64,000 nt of DNA from assembly GCF_019357495.1 (NCBI RefSeq), contig NZ_CP079110.1, forward strand, positions 62,001 through 126,000, written 5' to 3'. The DNA is from Nosocomiicoccus ampullae. Lineage in GTDB: Bacteria; Bacillota; Bacilli; Staphylococcales; Salinicoccaceae. The position numbers were made by a program, and so were the translations under genes. This document shows, piece after piece, positions 18,185-27,551 of the stretch; position 1 is the first letter of the stretch, and each line of letters opens with the position of its first letter. The notes under the pieces were generated by a model, which saw only the letters and a program-made list of their open reading frames with translations, was not told the DNA's origin and did no database searches.

Positions 18185-19660
18185 ATGACAACGAACGAGA
18201 AGAAAAATGTCGTCCTAATCGGAGGAGGCATAATGAGTGCAACGTTAGGAACACTCATTAAAGATTTAGAACCTAACTGGAATGTGAAAATGTTTGAAAC
18301 GCTTGAATCACCTGCGTTAGAGAGTTCAGGCCCTTGGAATAATGCCGGTACAGGTCACTCTGCACTATGTGAGTTAAACTATACGCCTGAAGACACAGAC
18401 GGTAACATTGATATTATAAAAGCTGTTAATGTCAACGAAAAATGGCAAACATCATTACAATACTGGGCAAATCTCGTTAAAGAAGGCAGACTATCTGCAC
18501 CTGAAGAGTTTATTAAAAAAGTACCACACCTTAGTTTTGTAGAAGGTAAAGATAACGTAAACTACTTAAGAAAACGTCAAGAAATTTTAAAAGAACATCC
18601 ATTATTTGAAGGGATGGAGTTTAGTACGGATCCTGAAACGTTAAAAGAGTGGATGCCCCTAATGATGGAAGGTCGCGAGTCATTTGAAGATATTGCTGCG
18701 ACTTACATGGAAAAAGGTACAGACGTAAACTTTGGTGAGTTAACAAGACAACTCTTTAACAACTTACAACATGAAGGTGTCTCTCTAAACTATAAACATG
18801 AAGTATTAGATTTAAAACAAATGGATAACGGTAAATGGGAAGTTAAAGTGAAAGACTTAAATACAGGGTCTGATGAATTCCATATCGCAGATTTCGTATT
18901 TATCGGCGCAGGCGGTGGAAGTTTACCACTACTTCAAAAAACGAAAATACCTGAGTCTAAAAATATTGGTGGATTCCCAGTCAGTGGTTTATTCTTAGTT
19001 GCACAAGATGAAGAAATCGTTAATAAGCATGAAGGTAAAGTGTATGGTAAAGCTAAAGTTGGTGCGCCACCAATGTCAGTACCTCACTTAGATACACGAT
19101 ATATCGACGGTAAAAAATCATTACTATTTGGACCATTCGCAGGATTCTCACCTAAGTTCTTAAAAACAGGTTCTTACTTTGACTTAATCGGATCTGTTAA
19201 ACCGAATAACGTTTTCACAATGCTTGCATCTGGAGCAAAAGAAATGCCATTAACGAAATATTTAATTAGTCAGTTAATGCTATCAGATGATGATCGTATT
19301 GAGGAACTAAGAGAGTTTGTTCCAACTGCTAAAAAAGAGCAATGGGAAACGATTATTGCAGGCCAACGTGTTCAAGTAATTAAAGATACTGATAAAGGGA
19401 AAGGTACTTTAATGTTTGGTACTGAAACAATTGTTTCACAAGATGGTTCAGTCGCAGCGCTACTCGGAGCATCACCAGGTGCATCGACTTCTACAGATGC
19501 AATGATTGATGTTTTAAAACGTGCATTTCCTGAAGAGTTTATCGAATGGCAAAAAGAAATTAAGAAAATGATTCCTTCATATGGTAAACATCTCGGCGAT
19601 GAAAAAGAAATGTATGAGTTAATCGATAAAGAAGTTCGTGAGATTCTTAAAATTAAATAA
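18185..19660 (+). CDS. mqo: malate:quinone oxidoreductase
   Basis: FAD enzyme that oxidises malate to oxaloacetate and passes electrons to menaquinone at the membrane face. 491 residues, the usual Mqo length. The dinucleotide-binding motif [17 protein letters not shown] is at 9-25, the family signature [18 protein letters not shown] near 49, and the FAD-binding C-terminal segment [15 protein letters not shown] near 430. RBS GGGAGAT and TATAAT at about 18143. Single-gene unit with a terminator at 19669. Confidence 0.96.
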   Translation: MTTNEKKNVVLIGGGIMSATLGTLIKDLEPNWNVKMFETLESPALESSGPWNNAGTGHSALCELNYTPEDTDGNIDIIKAVNVNEKWQTSLQYWANLVKEGRLSAPEEFIKKVPHLSFVEGKDNVNYLRKRQEILKEHPLFEGMEFSTDPETLKEWMPLMMEGRESFEDIAATYMEKGTDVNFGELTRQLFNNLQHEGVSLNYKHEVLDLKQMDNGKWEVKVKDLNTGSDEFHIADFVFIGAGGGSLPLLQKTKIPESKNIGGFPVSGLFLVAQDEEIVNKHEGKVYGKAKVGAPPMSVPHLDTRYIDGKKSLLFGPFAGFSPKFLKTGSYFDLIGSVKPNNVFTMLASGAKEMPLTKYLISQLMLSDDDRIEELREFVPTAKKEQWETIIAGQRVQVIKDTDKGKGTLMFGTETIVSQDGSVAALLGASPGASTSTDAMIDVLKRAFPEEFIEWQKEIKKMIPSYGKHLGDEKEMYELIDKEVREILKIK

Positions 19661-19668
19661 CTGAAATA

Positions 19669-19700
19669 ACGCCTAGCGATACGACTGCTAGGCGTATTTT
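19669..19700 (+). terminator. terminator after mqo
   Basis: Nine-base stem ACGCCTAGC/GCTAGGCGT, nine-base loop, then ATTTT. Confidence 0.85.
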
Positions 19701-19777
19701 AATGCAATTTACCTAGAAAGATATAACGCTATGCGTTATAATACTTATATCGAAAGATGACAGATAAGGAGAATACT

Positions 19778-20629
19778 ATGGCTACAAACACACCGATTTA
19801 TTATTCGACAGCGCAAGTAACGGATATGGTCGAGTTATCAGATCAAAACGTACGTAAGTACTTCCGCATGCTTGAAGAACGTGGCTACGAAGTCACACGT
19901 GATGAATATCAAAGACGTTTGTTTTCTAAAGCAGACGTACATGTACTACAAGAAATGATTAAAGTTTCTAAAGAACCTGGATTTACTTTAGAACTCGCTG
20001 CAGATGAAGTCATTAAAAAAGCAGATGAAATCATCGAAAAAAACAAAGAAGAAACAAATAATAGTGCTTCAAATGATGACGTATTAAAAGCATTAAGACT
20101 TGTTGTTGATAAGTTAGAAGAAATGAGACAAGAAAATATTGAGCTACATCAAAATATTAAAACGCTTGTCACAAGACTCGATAGTTATGACGAAAATCTT
20201 TTAGATACTAAAGAGCAACAGCAATTACTTGAATCAGAAGTAACGACAATTAAAGAAGATTTAAATAAATCTGCTGAAAAGATTGAATCTGATACAAAAA
20301 CTCTAGAAGACCTAGAAACATCTCTACCAAAAGAAGAAGAGAAACTAGAAGAAAAAGAAGCAATTGAAGAGCCAGTAGAGGAAACTAAGGAAGAGGAAGT
20401 AACTGAAAAGCCAGATCGCAAAGAAGAAGAAACATCAAACAATAAAGACAGCTTTGATATGAGTACTTATGAGGAAAAAGAAGAAGACATAGAAGAAACT
20501 GAAGATGCTGAAGAAGCACCGAAAGTAGAAGAAGAAAAAGAGGAAGTATCTGAAGCTGAAGAGAAAAACGTAACATTTGAACCTGAGAAAAAGAAAAAAG
20601 GTTTTTTTGCAAGACTGTTTGGAGGCTAA
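19778..20629 (+). CDS. MerR-like DNA-binding protein with coiled coil and amphipathic C-terminal tip
   Basis: 283 residues. A MerR/RacA-type helix-turn-helix (about 8-75: YYSTAQVTDMVELSDQNVRKY, then RRLFSKADVHVLQEMI) is followed by a coiled coil (about 105-190). A very acidic Glu-rich segment (about 190-265) precedes the basic, aromatic tip KKKKGFFARLFGG. The tip resembles short membrane-targeting amphipathic helices. The layout recalls RacA/Noc-type proteins that link DNA to the membrane. That role is inference; a plain regulator is possible. ATG 19778 has AAGGAG 6 nt before it. Confidence 0.75.
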   Translation: MATNTPIYYSTAQVTDMVELSDQNVRKYFRMLEERGYEVTRDEYQRRLFSKADVHVLQEMIKVSKEPGFTLELAADEVIKKADEIIEKNKEETNNSASNDDVLKALRLVVDKLEEMRQENIELHQNIKTLVTRLDSYDENLLDTKEQQQLLESEVTTIKEDLNKSAEKIESDTKTLEDLETSLPKEEEKLEEKEAIEEPVEETKEEEVTEKPDRKEEETSNNKDSFDMSTYEEKEEDIEETEDAEEAPKVEEEKEEVSEAEEKNVTFEPEKKKKGFFARLFGG

Positions 20630-20696
20630 AGTGACGCCTAAAAATAGCGATTCATGTTACAATACGTAAAAGATATATTGTGGACGATAATTTAAC

Positions 20697-20737
20697 AAAA
20701 ATGCCACTTAACATATGAAGTGAAAGTGGCATTTTTT
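20697..20737 (+). terminator. terminator after the MerR-like gene
   Basis: A 13-bp stem AAAAATGCCACTT/AAGTGGCATTTTT with a 14-base loop and T6. It ends 28 bp before the DAHP synthase start, so attenuation of that gene cannot be excluded. Confidence 0.8.
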
Positions 20738-20765
20738 GGCGTTCATTGCTAAAGGAGGATTGTAG

Positions 20766-21782
20766 GTGATTATCCATATTTCACAAAACTCTAGTGAAAA
20801 TCAAATTGATGAAATCACACAATTTGTTGAATCGATGGGGTTAAATGTCCATCGTTCAAACGGATCGAATAGAATTATTTTAGGTCTAACAGGTGACGTA
20901 TCAAAAATAGATATTAATACGTTAAAAAAATACAATATCGTCGAAGATGTATATAGAATTACAGCACCTTATAAAAAAGCGAATCGTGAATTTCATGAGA
21001 CAGATAGTGTCATCGATATCGGTGGTGGTGTTAAAGTCGGTGGTGGTCACTTTTTAATGTGCGCAGGTCCATGTTCAGTTGAGAATGAAACTGACACAAT
21101 TGAACTTGCGAAGCAACTAAAAGATGCTGGAGCAAACTCTTTACGTGGTGGTGCATTTAAACCGAGAACTTCACCATATAGCTTTCAAGGACTCGGTGTT
21201 GAAGGGCTACGAATTTTAAACGAAGCGAAAAAGGAAACGGGATTACCAATTGTTTCAGAGCTTATGGGGACTGACCATTTAGATACGTTTGTCGATATGG
21301 TAGATGTTATTCAAATTGGTGCACGTAATATGCAGAATTTTGATTTATTAAAAGCAGTTGGTCAAACAGATAAACCTGTTCTTTTAAAACGGGGCATGTC
21401 AGCAACAATTGAAGAGTGGTTAATGAGTGCAGAATATATATTAGCGGGTGGAAACAAGAACGTTATATTCTGTGAACGCGGCATTCGAACGTTTGAAGAT
21501 GCAACACGTAACACATTAGATATTCAAGCAGTACCGGTTGTGCAAAAAGAATCTCATTTACCAATTGTAATCGATCCATCTCACGCTGCAGGAATTAGAT
21601 ATGTAATTCCATCAATGGCAAAATCAGCGGTCATGTCTGGTGCAAACGGCTTACAAATCGAAGTACATCAAAATCCTGAGAAAGCATGGAGTGATGGTCA
21701 ACAATCATTAACTCCAGAAGAATTTAAAAATCTAATGGAGACGATTAAAATTCTTCTTAAAATAGAAGGGAAAACTTTATAA
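20766..21782 (+). CDS. aroF: 3-deoxy-7-phosphoheptulonate (DAHP) synthase with N-terminal ferredoxin-like domain
   Basis: Condenses PEP with erythrose 4-phosphate, the first shikimate-pathway step. 338 residues. The N-terminal ferredoxin-like regulatory domain (about 1-68) matches the Thermotoga-type enzyme. The KDO8PS/DAHPS barrel follows, with CAGPCSVE near 97 (metal-binding Cys), FKPRTSPYSFQG near 124, QIGARNMQNFDLL, LKRGMSATIEEW and the metal-ligand DPSHAAG near 264. S. aureus instead carries a chorismate mutase domain at the N-terminus. Start is GTG at 20766, 7 nt after AAAGGAGG. Confidence 0.92.
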   Translation: MIIHISQNSSENQIDEITQFVESMGLNVHRSNGSNRIILGLTGDVSKIDINTLKKYNIVEDVYRITAPYKKANREFHETDSVIDIGGGVKVGGGHFLMCAGPCSVENETDTIELAKQLKDAGANSLRGGAFKPRTSPYSFQGLGVEGLRILNEAKKETGLPIVSELMGTDHLDTFVDMVDVIQIGARNMQNFDLLKAVGQTDKPVLLKRGMSATIEEWLMSAEYILAGGNKNVIFCERGIRTFEDATRNTLDIQAVPVVQKESHLPIVIDPSHAAGIRYVIPSMAKSAVMSGANGLQIEVHQNPEKAWSDGQQSLTPEEFKNLMETIKILLKIEGKTL

Positions 21783-21857
21783 AATCTTTACAAAGTATTT
21801 GTAGCTTTAAAGTAATAAAAAGAGTATAATTATCTTAAATTCTATAGGAGCAGGTGA

Positions 21858-22043
21858 GTGTCCTTGAAAAAAGAACTTAGAATTTTAAGCGGCGTTTTAA
21901 CTGTTTATCAGATAAGTAAAGCACTCGATTTACCATTTGATGTATCTAAAGACCTATTAGAAAAAAAGCTACATATTCAAGATTTAGACGAAGATTTCCA
22001 AATAAAACTAGAATCACTTGAAAGAGCATTATATAGTAACTAA
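21858..22043 (+). CDS. small hypothetical protein, 61 residues
   Basis: Not recognised. Mostly helical and amphipathic, with no signal sequence and no motif. GTG start at 21858, 7 nt after AGGAG; a TTG at 21864 is an alternative. It has its own terminator at 22046, which supports a real short gene. Confidence 0.5.
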   Translation: MSLKKELRILSGVLTVYQISKALDLPFDVSKDLLEKKLHIQDLDEDFQIKLESLERALYSN

Positions 22044-22045
22044 TG

Positions 22046-22079
22046 AAACTGAGGCTAACGACGTTAGTCTCAGTTTTAA
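22046..22079 (+). terminator. terminator after the 61-residue gene
   Basis: AAACTGAG pairs with CTCAGTTT, and inside it CTAACG pairs with CGTTAG. A TTTT tail follows. Confidence 0.85.
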
Positions 22080-22092
22080 TTTAAGGAGCATT

Positions 22093-22881
22093 ATGAAAAA
22101 TTCATTACAAAAACATATACTCGTAATTATAATGTTAGTAATTATATTAATATTTATTATTGCTTTTATTGTCTCAATGGACTATTTACTAGAAAAAGAG
22201 GAAGAACCAATGTATACATTTAATGAAGCTTTAGAACGACAAATTAGTAATGGTACAGAAGATTTAAAATTTAGTGATGGGTACCTTGTACCTGCATCTG
22301 ATGATGACATTAAGAAGGCAATGCAACCGGATCTTCAAAGTACGTATCAGTTTGTTGAACTTAACAATAGATCACAAGTGCCAGTCGAAATACTGAATGA
22401 GCTATTAAAGGATGCTGGTGTTTTAAAAGGAACAGGAGAGTACTTTTTAAAAGCAGAAGAAGAGCATAATGTAAATGCACTATATTTAATCGCTCATGCT
22501 AAAGTAGAAACTGGCAATGGAAAATCAAAATTAGCAAAAGGTATCAAGGTTGACGACAAAACATATTATAATTTCTATGGTATCGGAGCATTCGACGTTG
22601 CAGCGATTAAAGAAGGTAGTAGTTACGCTAAAAAAGCGAAGTGGGATTCAAAAGAGCGTGCAATTATTGGTGGTGCGAAATTTATCCGTCATGAATATTT
22701 TGATAACAATCAAAATACACTATATGATATGCGCTGGAATCCAAATAATCCGGGGACACATTTATATGCAACGGATATTAAATGGCCAGAGTCCATTTCA
22801 GGAATATTAGAAGAGCATTATGAAGTAGCACAAATAAAACCGGATTTTATAGATAGTAAAATTTATAAAGAAGAGGAGTAA
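22093..22881 (+). CDS. sagB: membrane-anchored glucosaminidase (SagB-like)
   Basis: 262 residues. An uncleaved N-terminal membrane helix (about 8-33) is followed by an extracellular GH73-type glucosaminidase domain (about 105-250). The probable catalytic glutamate lies in LIAHAKVETGNGKSKLAKG. YYNFYGIGAFD and KWDSKERAIIGGAKFI are typical of S. aureus SagB, which trims newly made glycan strands. ATG 22093 follows TAAGGAG; the frame extends upstream but into the preceding gene. Confidence 0.88.
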   Translation: MKNSLQKHILVIIMLVIILIFIIAFIVSMDYLLEKEEEPMYTFNEALERQISNGTEDLKFSDGYLVPASDDDIKKAMQPDLQSTYQFVELNNRSQVPVEILNELLKDAGVLKGTGEYFLKAEEEHNVNALYLIAHAKVETGNGKSKLAKGIKVDDKTYYNFYGIGAFDVAAIKEGSSYAKKAKWDSKERAIIGGAKFIRHEYFDNNQNTLYDMRWNPNNPGTHLYATDIKWPESISGILEEHYEVAQIKPDFIDSKIYKEEE

Positions 22882-22901
22882 CGCATAGCGTTACTCCTCT
22901 T
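22871..22901. terminator. bidirectional terminator between sagB and fdhD
   Basis: A 14-bp stem AAGAGGAGTAACGC/GCGTTACTCCTCTT with a three-base loop between convergent genes. Confidence 0.92.
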
Positions 22902-23688
22902 TATTTGCACCAACTACTCGGTCTGAATGGCTGTATATATTAAACATACCACGTCTTATAAATCCAACGGCTGTAATGTTTAAGTCTTCAGCAAGTCTAA
23001 GTGCTAAGTCAGTCGGTGCTGATTTTGAAAGGACAATTCCTACACCTATTTTAGATACTTTCGTTAATACTTCTGAAGACATTCTTCCACTAAAGATAAT
23101 CACTTTATCGTGTACAGTAATATTATTTTTTAAGCAGTATCCATATAACTTATCGAGTGCGTTATGACGACCGATATCACCACGCTGGACAATAATACCG
23201 TTAGGCGTTGCGATACTTGCGTTATGAATTCCACCAGTTTCTTTAAAAACATCTGATGTATCTTGCATCGTTTTCATTAAGCTGATGATTTGATCTGGAG
23301 TGATTTTTGTTTTTGACATGGATACTTTCGACATTTCCATATCACTTTGAAAATAAAACTGTCTACTTTTACCACAGCATGAACCGAGTACACGTTTAGT
23401 AAAACTAAATACATCTATTGGTATTTCTCGAGTAGTTTCGATATGACAAAATCCTCCACGGTCATCGATATTCATAGATTTTATATCACTAAATGATCGA
23501 ATCACACCTTCAGATGCTAAAAATCCAATGACTAATTCTTCTAAGTGGTCTGGCGTACAGACGAGCGTTGCAAATTCTGTGTCGTTGATATAAATCGTTA
23601 AAGGGAACTCTGTTGCAACTTTGTCAGTGAACGCTTCGAACTCATTATTTTTATATTTAATAATTTTCTCATTTGAGATAATATCCAA
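22891..23688 (-). CDS. fdhD: formate dehydrogenase accessory sulfurtransferase FdhD
   Basis: Transfers sulfur to the molybdenum cofactor, activating formate dehydrogenase-type enzymes. 265 residues. The active-site pair is C104-C105 in LGSCCGKSR, the arrangement also found in S. aureus FdhD. HNASIA, DIGRHNALDKLYG and SGRMSSE mark the family core. TTG start at 23688 with AGGGG upstream. Divergent from the OFA transporter and close to an FdhF/YdeP oxidoreductase, its likely client. Confidence 0.95.
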   Translation of the reverse strand: MDIISNEKIIKYKNNEFEAFTDKVATEFPLTIYINDTEFATLVCTPDHLEELVIGFLASEGVIRSFSDIKSMNIDDRGGFCHIETTREIPIDVFSFTKRVLGSCCGKSRQFYFQSDMEMSKVSMSKTKITPDQIISLMKTMQDTSDVFKETGGIHNASIATPNGIIVQRGDIGRHNALDKLYGYCLKNNITVHDKVIIFSGRMSSEVLTKVSKIGVGIVLSKSAPTDLALRLAEDLNITAVGFIRRGMFNIYSHSDRVVGANKEE

Positions 23689-23794
23689 CTTAAATAACCC
23701 CTAAAATAAATATTGTAAACCCTTACTTATAGATATATAATCATAATTATAAATAATATTCAATAATATGAATTAAAATCAAGGGGGTAGAACG

Positions 23795-25053
23795 ATGGAA
23801 ACAAAGAAAAATCGTTGGCTTATGGCTTTAGCTGGGGTGGCGTTACATATTTCTATTGGAAGCGTTTACGCATGGAGTGTTTTTACTCAGCCGCTTCAAG
23901 ACAAAGTTGGTTGGACGTTAAGTGATGTTTCACTTATTTTTAGTATTGCTATATTTTTCTTAGGAACATCTGCAGCATTTATGGGACATTTTGTAGAAGC
24001 GAGAGGACCAAAAGCATCAGGTTTAATTTCAACAGTGTTTTTTTCATCGGGTCTAATCTTATCAGGTTTCGCAGTGTCGATTGAAAATTTATGGCTTTTA
24101 TATTTAGGTTACGGGGTACTTGGAGGTATTGGTTTAGGTATTGGGTATATTACACCAGTATCTACTTTAGTTAAATGGTTCCCAGATAGACGCGGTATGG
24201 CAACAGGTTTAGCGATTATGGGATTCGGCTTTGCAGCGATGATCGCAAGTCCAGTAATGGGTTATTTAATAGATAATTTTGGAATCGCTAACACTTTTTA
24301 TATTATGGGTGTTACATACTTTGTAATTATGCTTTCAGCGAGTCTTTATCTTGAAAGACCACCTGAAGGTTATCATCCGTCTGGAATTCCGTTACAAGAA
24401 CAACCGAAACAAAAGAAAGACTATGTACAACTTACGGCAAATGAAGCAGTCAAAACACGCCGCTTCTATTTCCTATGGTTAATGCTATTTATTAACATCA
24501 CATGCGGAATCGCTATTTTAGCCGTGGCAAGTCCAATGGGACAAGAAGTTGCTGGTTTATCAGTAAAAAGTGCAGCAATTATGGTTGGAATAATGGGAGT
24601 ATTTAACGGTGCAGGCCGTCTTGTGTGGGCAAGTATTTCTGACTACATCGGTCGTCCGGTCGTCCAAATGTCTATACGATATATTTTATTATTCAAATTA
24701 TCGTGTTCGCGTTATTACCATTCACGACGAACGGCATGTTATTTATGATTATGTTATTCATTATGATTTCTTGCTATGGTGGAGGATTCTCAGCAATTCC
24801 AGCATATATTGCAGATTTGTTTGGGACAAAACAACTCGGTGCAATTCACGGTTATATTTTAACAGCGTGGGCACTCGCAGGGCTAGTTGGGCCGTTTATC
24901 GTTGCGAAAGTATATGAAGCGACACAAAGCTATGATATTACATTATATATATTCGTTGCGATGTTTGTTGTAGCACTAATTATCTCATTAGTTATTCGTG
25001 CGGATATTCGTAAAATTAAAAGAGAATCAGAATTAAATAATCAAACAGTTTAA
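23795..25053 (+). pseudogene. OFA-type MFS transporter (oxalate/formate antiporter family), frameshifted
   Basis: The first part (23795-24748) encodes a normal MFS N-terminus with GSVYAWSVFTQPL near residue 21 and the MFS loop WFPDRRGMATG. At about 24660-24700 the frame is lost after GRPVVQ. The remaining helices continue in the -1 frame: FALLPFTTNG, GGGFSAIPAYIADLFG and GAIHGYILTAWALAG, to the stop at 25053. One missing base near 24670 would explain it. The intact product would be about 419 residues with 12 helices, possibly moving formate or another carboxylate. It is either a recent pseudogene or a sequencing error; there is no slippery site for programmed frameshifting. Confidence 0.85.
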
Positions 25054-25149
25054 ATCTACTTTAAATTTTCACAAAGTAACAAAAATCGTTAAGCACAGAG
25101 GTGTGTATTGTGTATAATAAAGGGTAGCAATCTTTTAGGAGGAAAAATA

Positions 25150-27507
25150 ATGGGCAAAACATTACATCCAGGTCCTGTAAATAAAACAAAACGTTGGGAT
25201 CCAAAATTATGGGTGAGTCCAATTCCATTCGGTTTAACAAAAGTTAAGCCGCATCATATGCGAGATACAGCTAAAATCGTATGGAAAAATAGAGATAACC
25301 TAAACTATGCCAAAAATATTATCTTAAAAGGTGTATGTGACGGGTGTGCATTAGGTGTTTCTGGTCTACAAGACCAAACACTAAATGGTCCACACATGTG
25401 TACGACACGTTTTAACGTTCTCAGATTAAACACAGCACCTCCAATCGATCCAGAATTTTTACATCAAGATATTGATGAGTTACGTAAATACTCAAGCCGT
25501 GAACTTCGTGAAAAAGGAAGAATTCCTTATCCGATGATTCGTCGTAAAGGCGAACGTCGTTTTACACGTATTTCATGGGATGAGGCAATGGATCAAATTG
25601 CAGGAAAAATGCGTGAATTAGATCCAAAACAATACGCGTTCTACCTAACAAGCCGTGGGATTACAAACGAATCTTACTACGTGGCAGCTAAAACTGCACG
25701 TTACTTAGGTACAAACCATATCGATAACGCATCACGTATTTGTCACTCACCATCTAAGTCAGCGTTAATGCGCTCAATTGGTGTAGGTGCATCAACATGT
25801 AACTACCAAGATTGGTTAGGTACAGATGTACTCGTATTTTGGGGATCTGTTGCATCTAACGCATCACCAGTATCAACAAAATACATGATGGAAGCGAAAA
25901 AACGTGGAACGAAAATTATCGTGATTAACCCGTACCGAGAACCAGCACTTGAAGATTACTGGATACCATCAGTCACTGAATCTGCGTTATTTGGAACAAA
26001 AATTGCAGATGATTTCTATGAAGTAAATATTGGTGGAGATATCGCACTAATGCACGGTATTATGAAACACTGGTTTGAGATGGAAGAAGTTCAGGAAGGT
26101 TCTGCAATTAACCATGATTTCATTAAAGAGCACGTGAATAACTACGAGGAATTAATGGAAAACGTTAAATCTCAAGACTGGGATGAGCTTGTTGAATCTT
26201 CAGGTATTTCTAAGAGTGACATCATTGAATTATCTGAAACACTCGCAAAAGCAAAAACTGGTGTAATGGTGTGGGCACTTGGTTTAACAATGCACTCACA
26301 TGCAACAGACAACATTTCACAAGTGGCAAACGTCGCATTATTACGTGGTTGGTTAGGTAAAAAGCACTGTGGTTTAATGCCATTACGTGGACATTCAAGT
26401 GTTCAAGGTTCTGGAGAAATGGGTGCAGATCCATTCTCATTACCAGGTGGTGGATTTGACGATGAAAACGTTGAACGTATTGAAAAACTATGGGGCTTTG
26501 ACTTACCGAACTGGCCGGGAGATACAGTTGGTGTAACGATTGAAAACGCAATGTTAGACGAAGATAATGAAAGAAAACTTAAGTTATATTACATGTCTGG
26601 TGGTAACTTCTTAGAAACAATGCCAGACCCTGACTTTGTTGAACAAGCATTATCAAACTTAGATATTCGTGTACACCAAGATATTATTTTAAATACATCA
26701 ACACTTGTAGATGCGAAAGAAGCGGTTATCGTACTACCAGCTAAAACTCGTTATGAACAAGATGGTGGTGGTTTATCGACTTCAACAGAACGTATGGTAT
26801 ACTTCTCACCTGAAATTGAAGGAAACCGTAATAGAATTGAGGAAGCACGTAGTGAGTGGCAAATTTATGTAGACCTTGCGAAACGTGTAAAACCTGAAGA
26901 CAGTCACTTAATCGACTTTAAAACAGGTCAAGACATTCGTAACGAAATCGCAAAAGGTAACCCAGTGTATGACGGTGTACAACACTTAACTAAAGCAGGA
27001 GACGTCTACCAATACGGTGGTGCTTGGTTATGTGAAGGTGGAGTTTGTCCGACACCAGACGGTCGTGCGAACTTAATTACGATGGAAATTCCTAAGAGTA
27101 ACCAAAAAGCTGGAGAGTATAAACTATTAATGCGCCGTGGTGCACAGTTTAACTCAATGGTTTATGGTGACGTAGATAACTTCAACCATATGAACCGTCA
27201 CGACGTACTCATCAACCCAGAAGATGCGAAACGTCAAGCAATTGAAGATGGAGAAGCAATTGTACTTTATAACAAAAACGGAGTATTCCAAGGACACGCG
27301 AGATACGCAGACATCCGTGAAGGAAATGTCGGTACATTATTCCCAGAAGGTAACTTCTTAGCACAGATCGGTGTTTACGAAAGTTTCGTAGAAATGCCAG
27401 ATTACGATGCGAACGTTAAAGTTGAAAAGGCAGACTTCTTCAACGCAAACAAAGATAGACAATATTTAGAAAAACCAGTACCGGATTTAGAAGATAATCC
27501 GAACTAA
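25150..27507 (+). CDS. FdhF/YdeP family molybdopterin oxidoreductase
   Basis: 785-residue cytoplasmic molybdenum enzyme related to formate dehydrogenase. Cysteines C63, C66 and C84 lie in the N-terminal GVCDGCALG...HMC region and could hold an Fe-S cluster. The probable Mo ligand C198 is followed by H199 in SRICHSPS, equivalent to the Sec/Cys-His of FdhF. A C-terminal MopB-binding domain spans about 660-780. YdeP-family substrates are not established and a formate dehydrogenase label is provisional. The ATG at 25150 has AGGAGG 7 nt upstream. TATAAT near 25112. The frame opens 42 nt earlier without a ribosome site. Confidence 0.88.
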   Translation: MGKTLHPGPVNKTKRWDPKLWVSPIPFGLTKVKPHHMRDTAKIVWKNRDNLNYAKNIILKGVCDGCALGVSGLQDQTLNGPHMCTTRFNVLRLNTAPPIDPEFLHQDIDELRKYSSRELREKGRIPYPMIRRKGERRFTRISWDEAMDQIAGKMRELDPKQYAFYLTSRGITNESYYVAAKTARYLGTNHIDNASRICHSPSKSALMRSIGVGASTCNYQDWLGTDVLVFWGSVASNASPVSTKYMMEAKKRGTKIIVINPYREPALEDYWIPSVTESALFGTKIADDFYEVNIGGDIALMHGIMKHWFEMEEVQEGSAINHDFIKEHVNNYEELMENVKSQDWDELVESSGISKSDIIELSETLAKAKTGVMVWALGLTMHSHATDNISQVANVALLRGWLGKKHCGLMPLRGHSSVQGSGEMGADPFSLPGGGFDDENVERIEKLWGFDLPNWPGDTVGVTIENAMLDEDNERKLKLYYMSGGNFLETMPDPDFVEQALSNLDIRVHQDIILNTSTLVDAKEAVIVLPAKTRYEQDGGGLSTSTERMVYFSPEIEGNRNRIEEARSEWQIYVDLAKRVKPEDSHLIDFKTGQDIRNEIAKGNPVYDGVQHLTKAGDVYQYGGAWLCEGGVCPTPDGRANLITMEIPKSNQKAGEYKLLMRRGAQFNSMVYGDVDNFNHMNRHDVLINPEDAKRQAIEDGEAIVLYNKNGVFQGHARYADIREGNVGTLFPEGNFLAQIGVYESFVEMPDYDANVKVEKADFFNANKDRQYLEKPVPDLEDNPN

Positions 27508-27516
27508 TAGAAATAG

Positions 27517-27549
27517 AAAATCCCCTAATCATATGATTAGGGGATTTTT
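27517..27549. terminator. terminator between the YdeP-type gene and nptA
   Basis: A 16-bp perfect stem AAAATCCCCTAATCAT/ATGATTAGGGGATTTT; convergent genes on both sides. Confidence 0.92.
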
Positions 27550-27551
27550 CT

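Noticed and set aside
20185-20442. Serine-rich frame antisense to the MerR-like gene
   Set aside because: Reverse reading of the Glu-rich codons of that gene.
20697-20765. Tryptophan-type or T-box attenuator before the DAHP synthase
   Set aside because: Only a simple terminator hairpin is visible, with no T-box sequence or leader peptide rich in aromatic codons; most likely it ends the upstream gene.
24655-24750. Programmed ribosomal frameshifting in the OFA transporter
   Set aside because: No X-XXY-YYZ slippery heptamer in the correct phase and no reason for this family to use frameshifting; a lesion or sequencing error is simpler.
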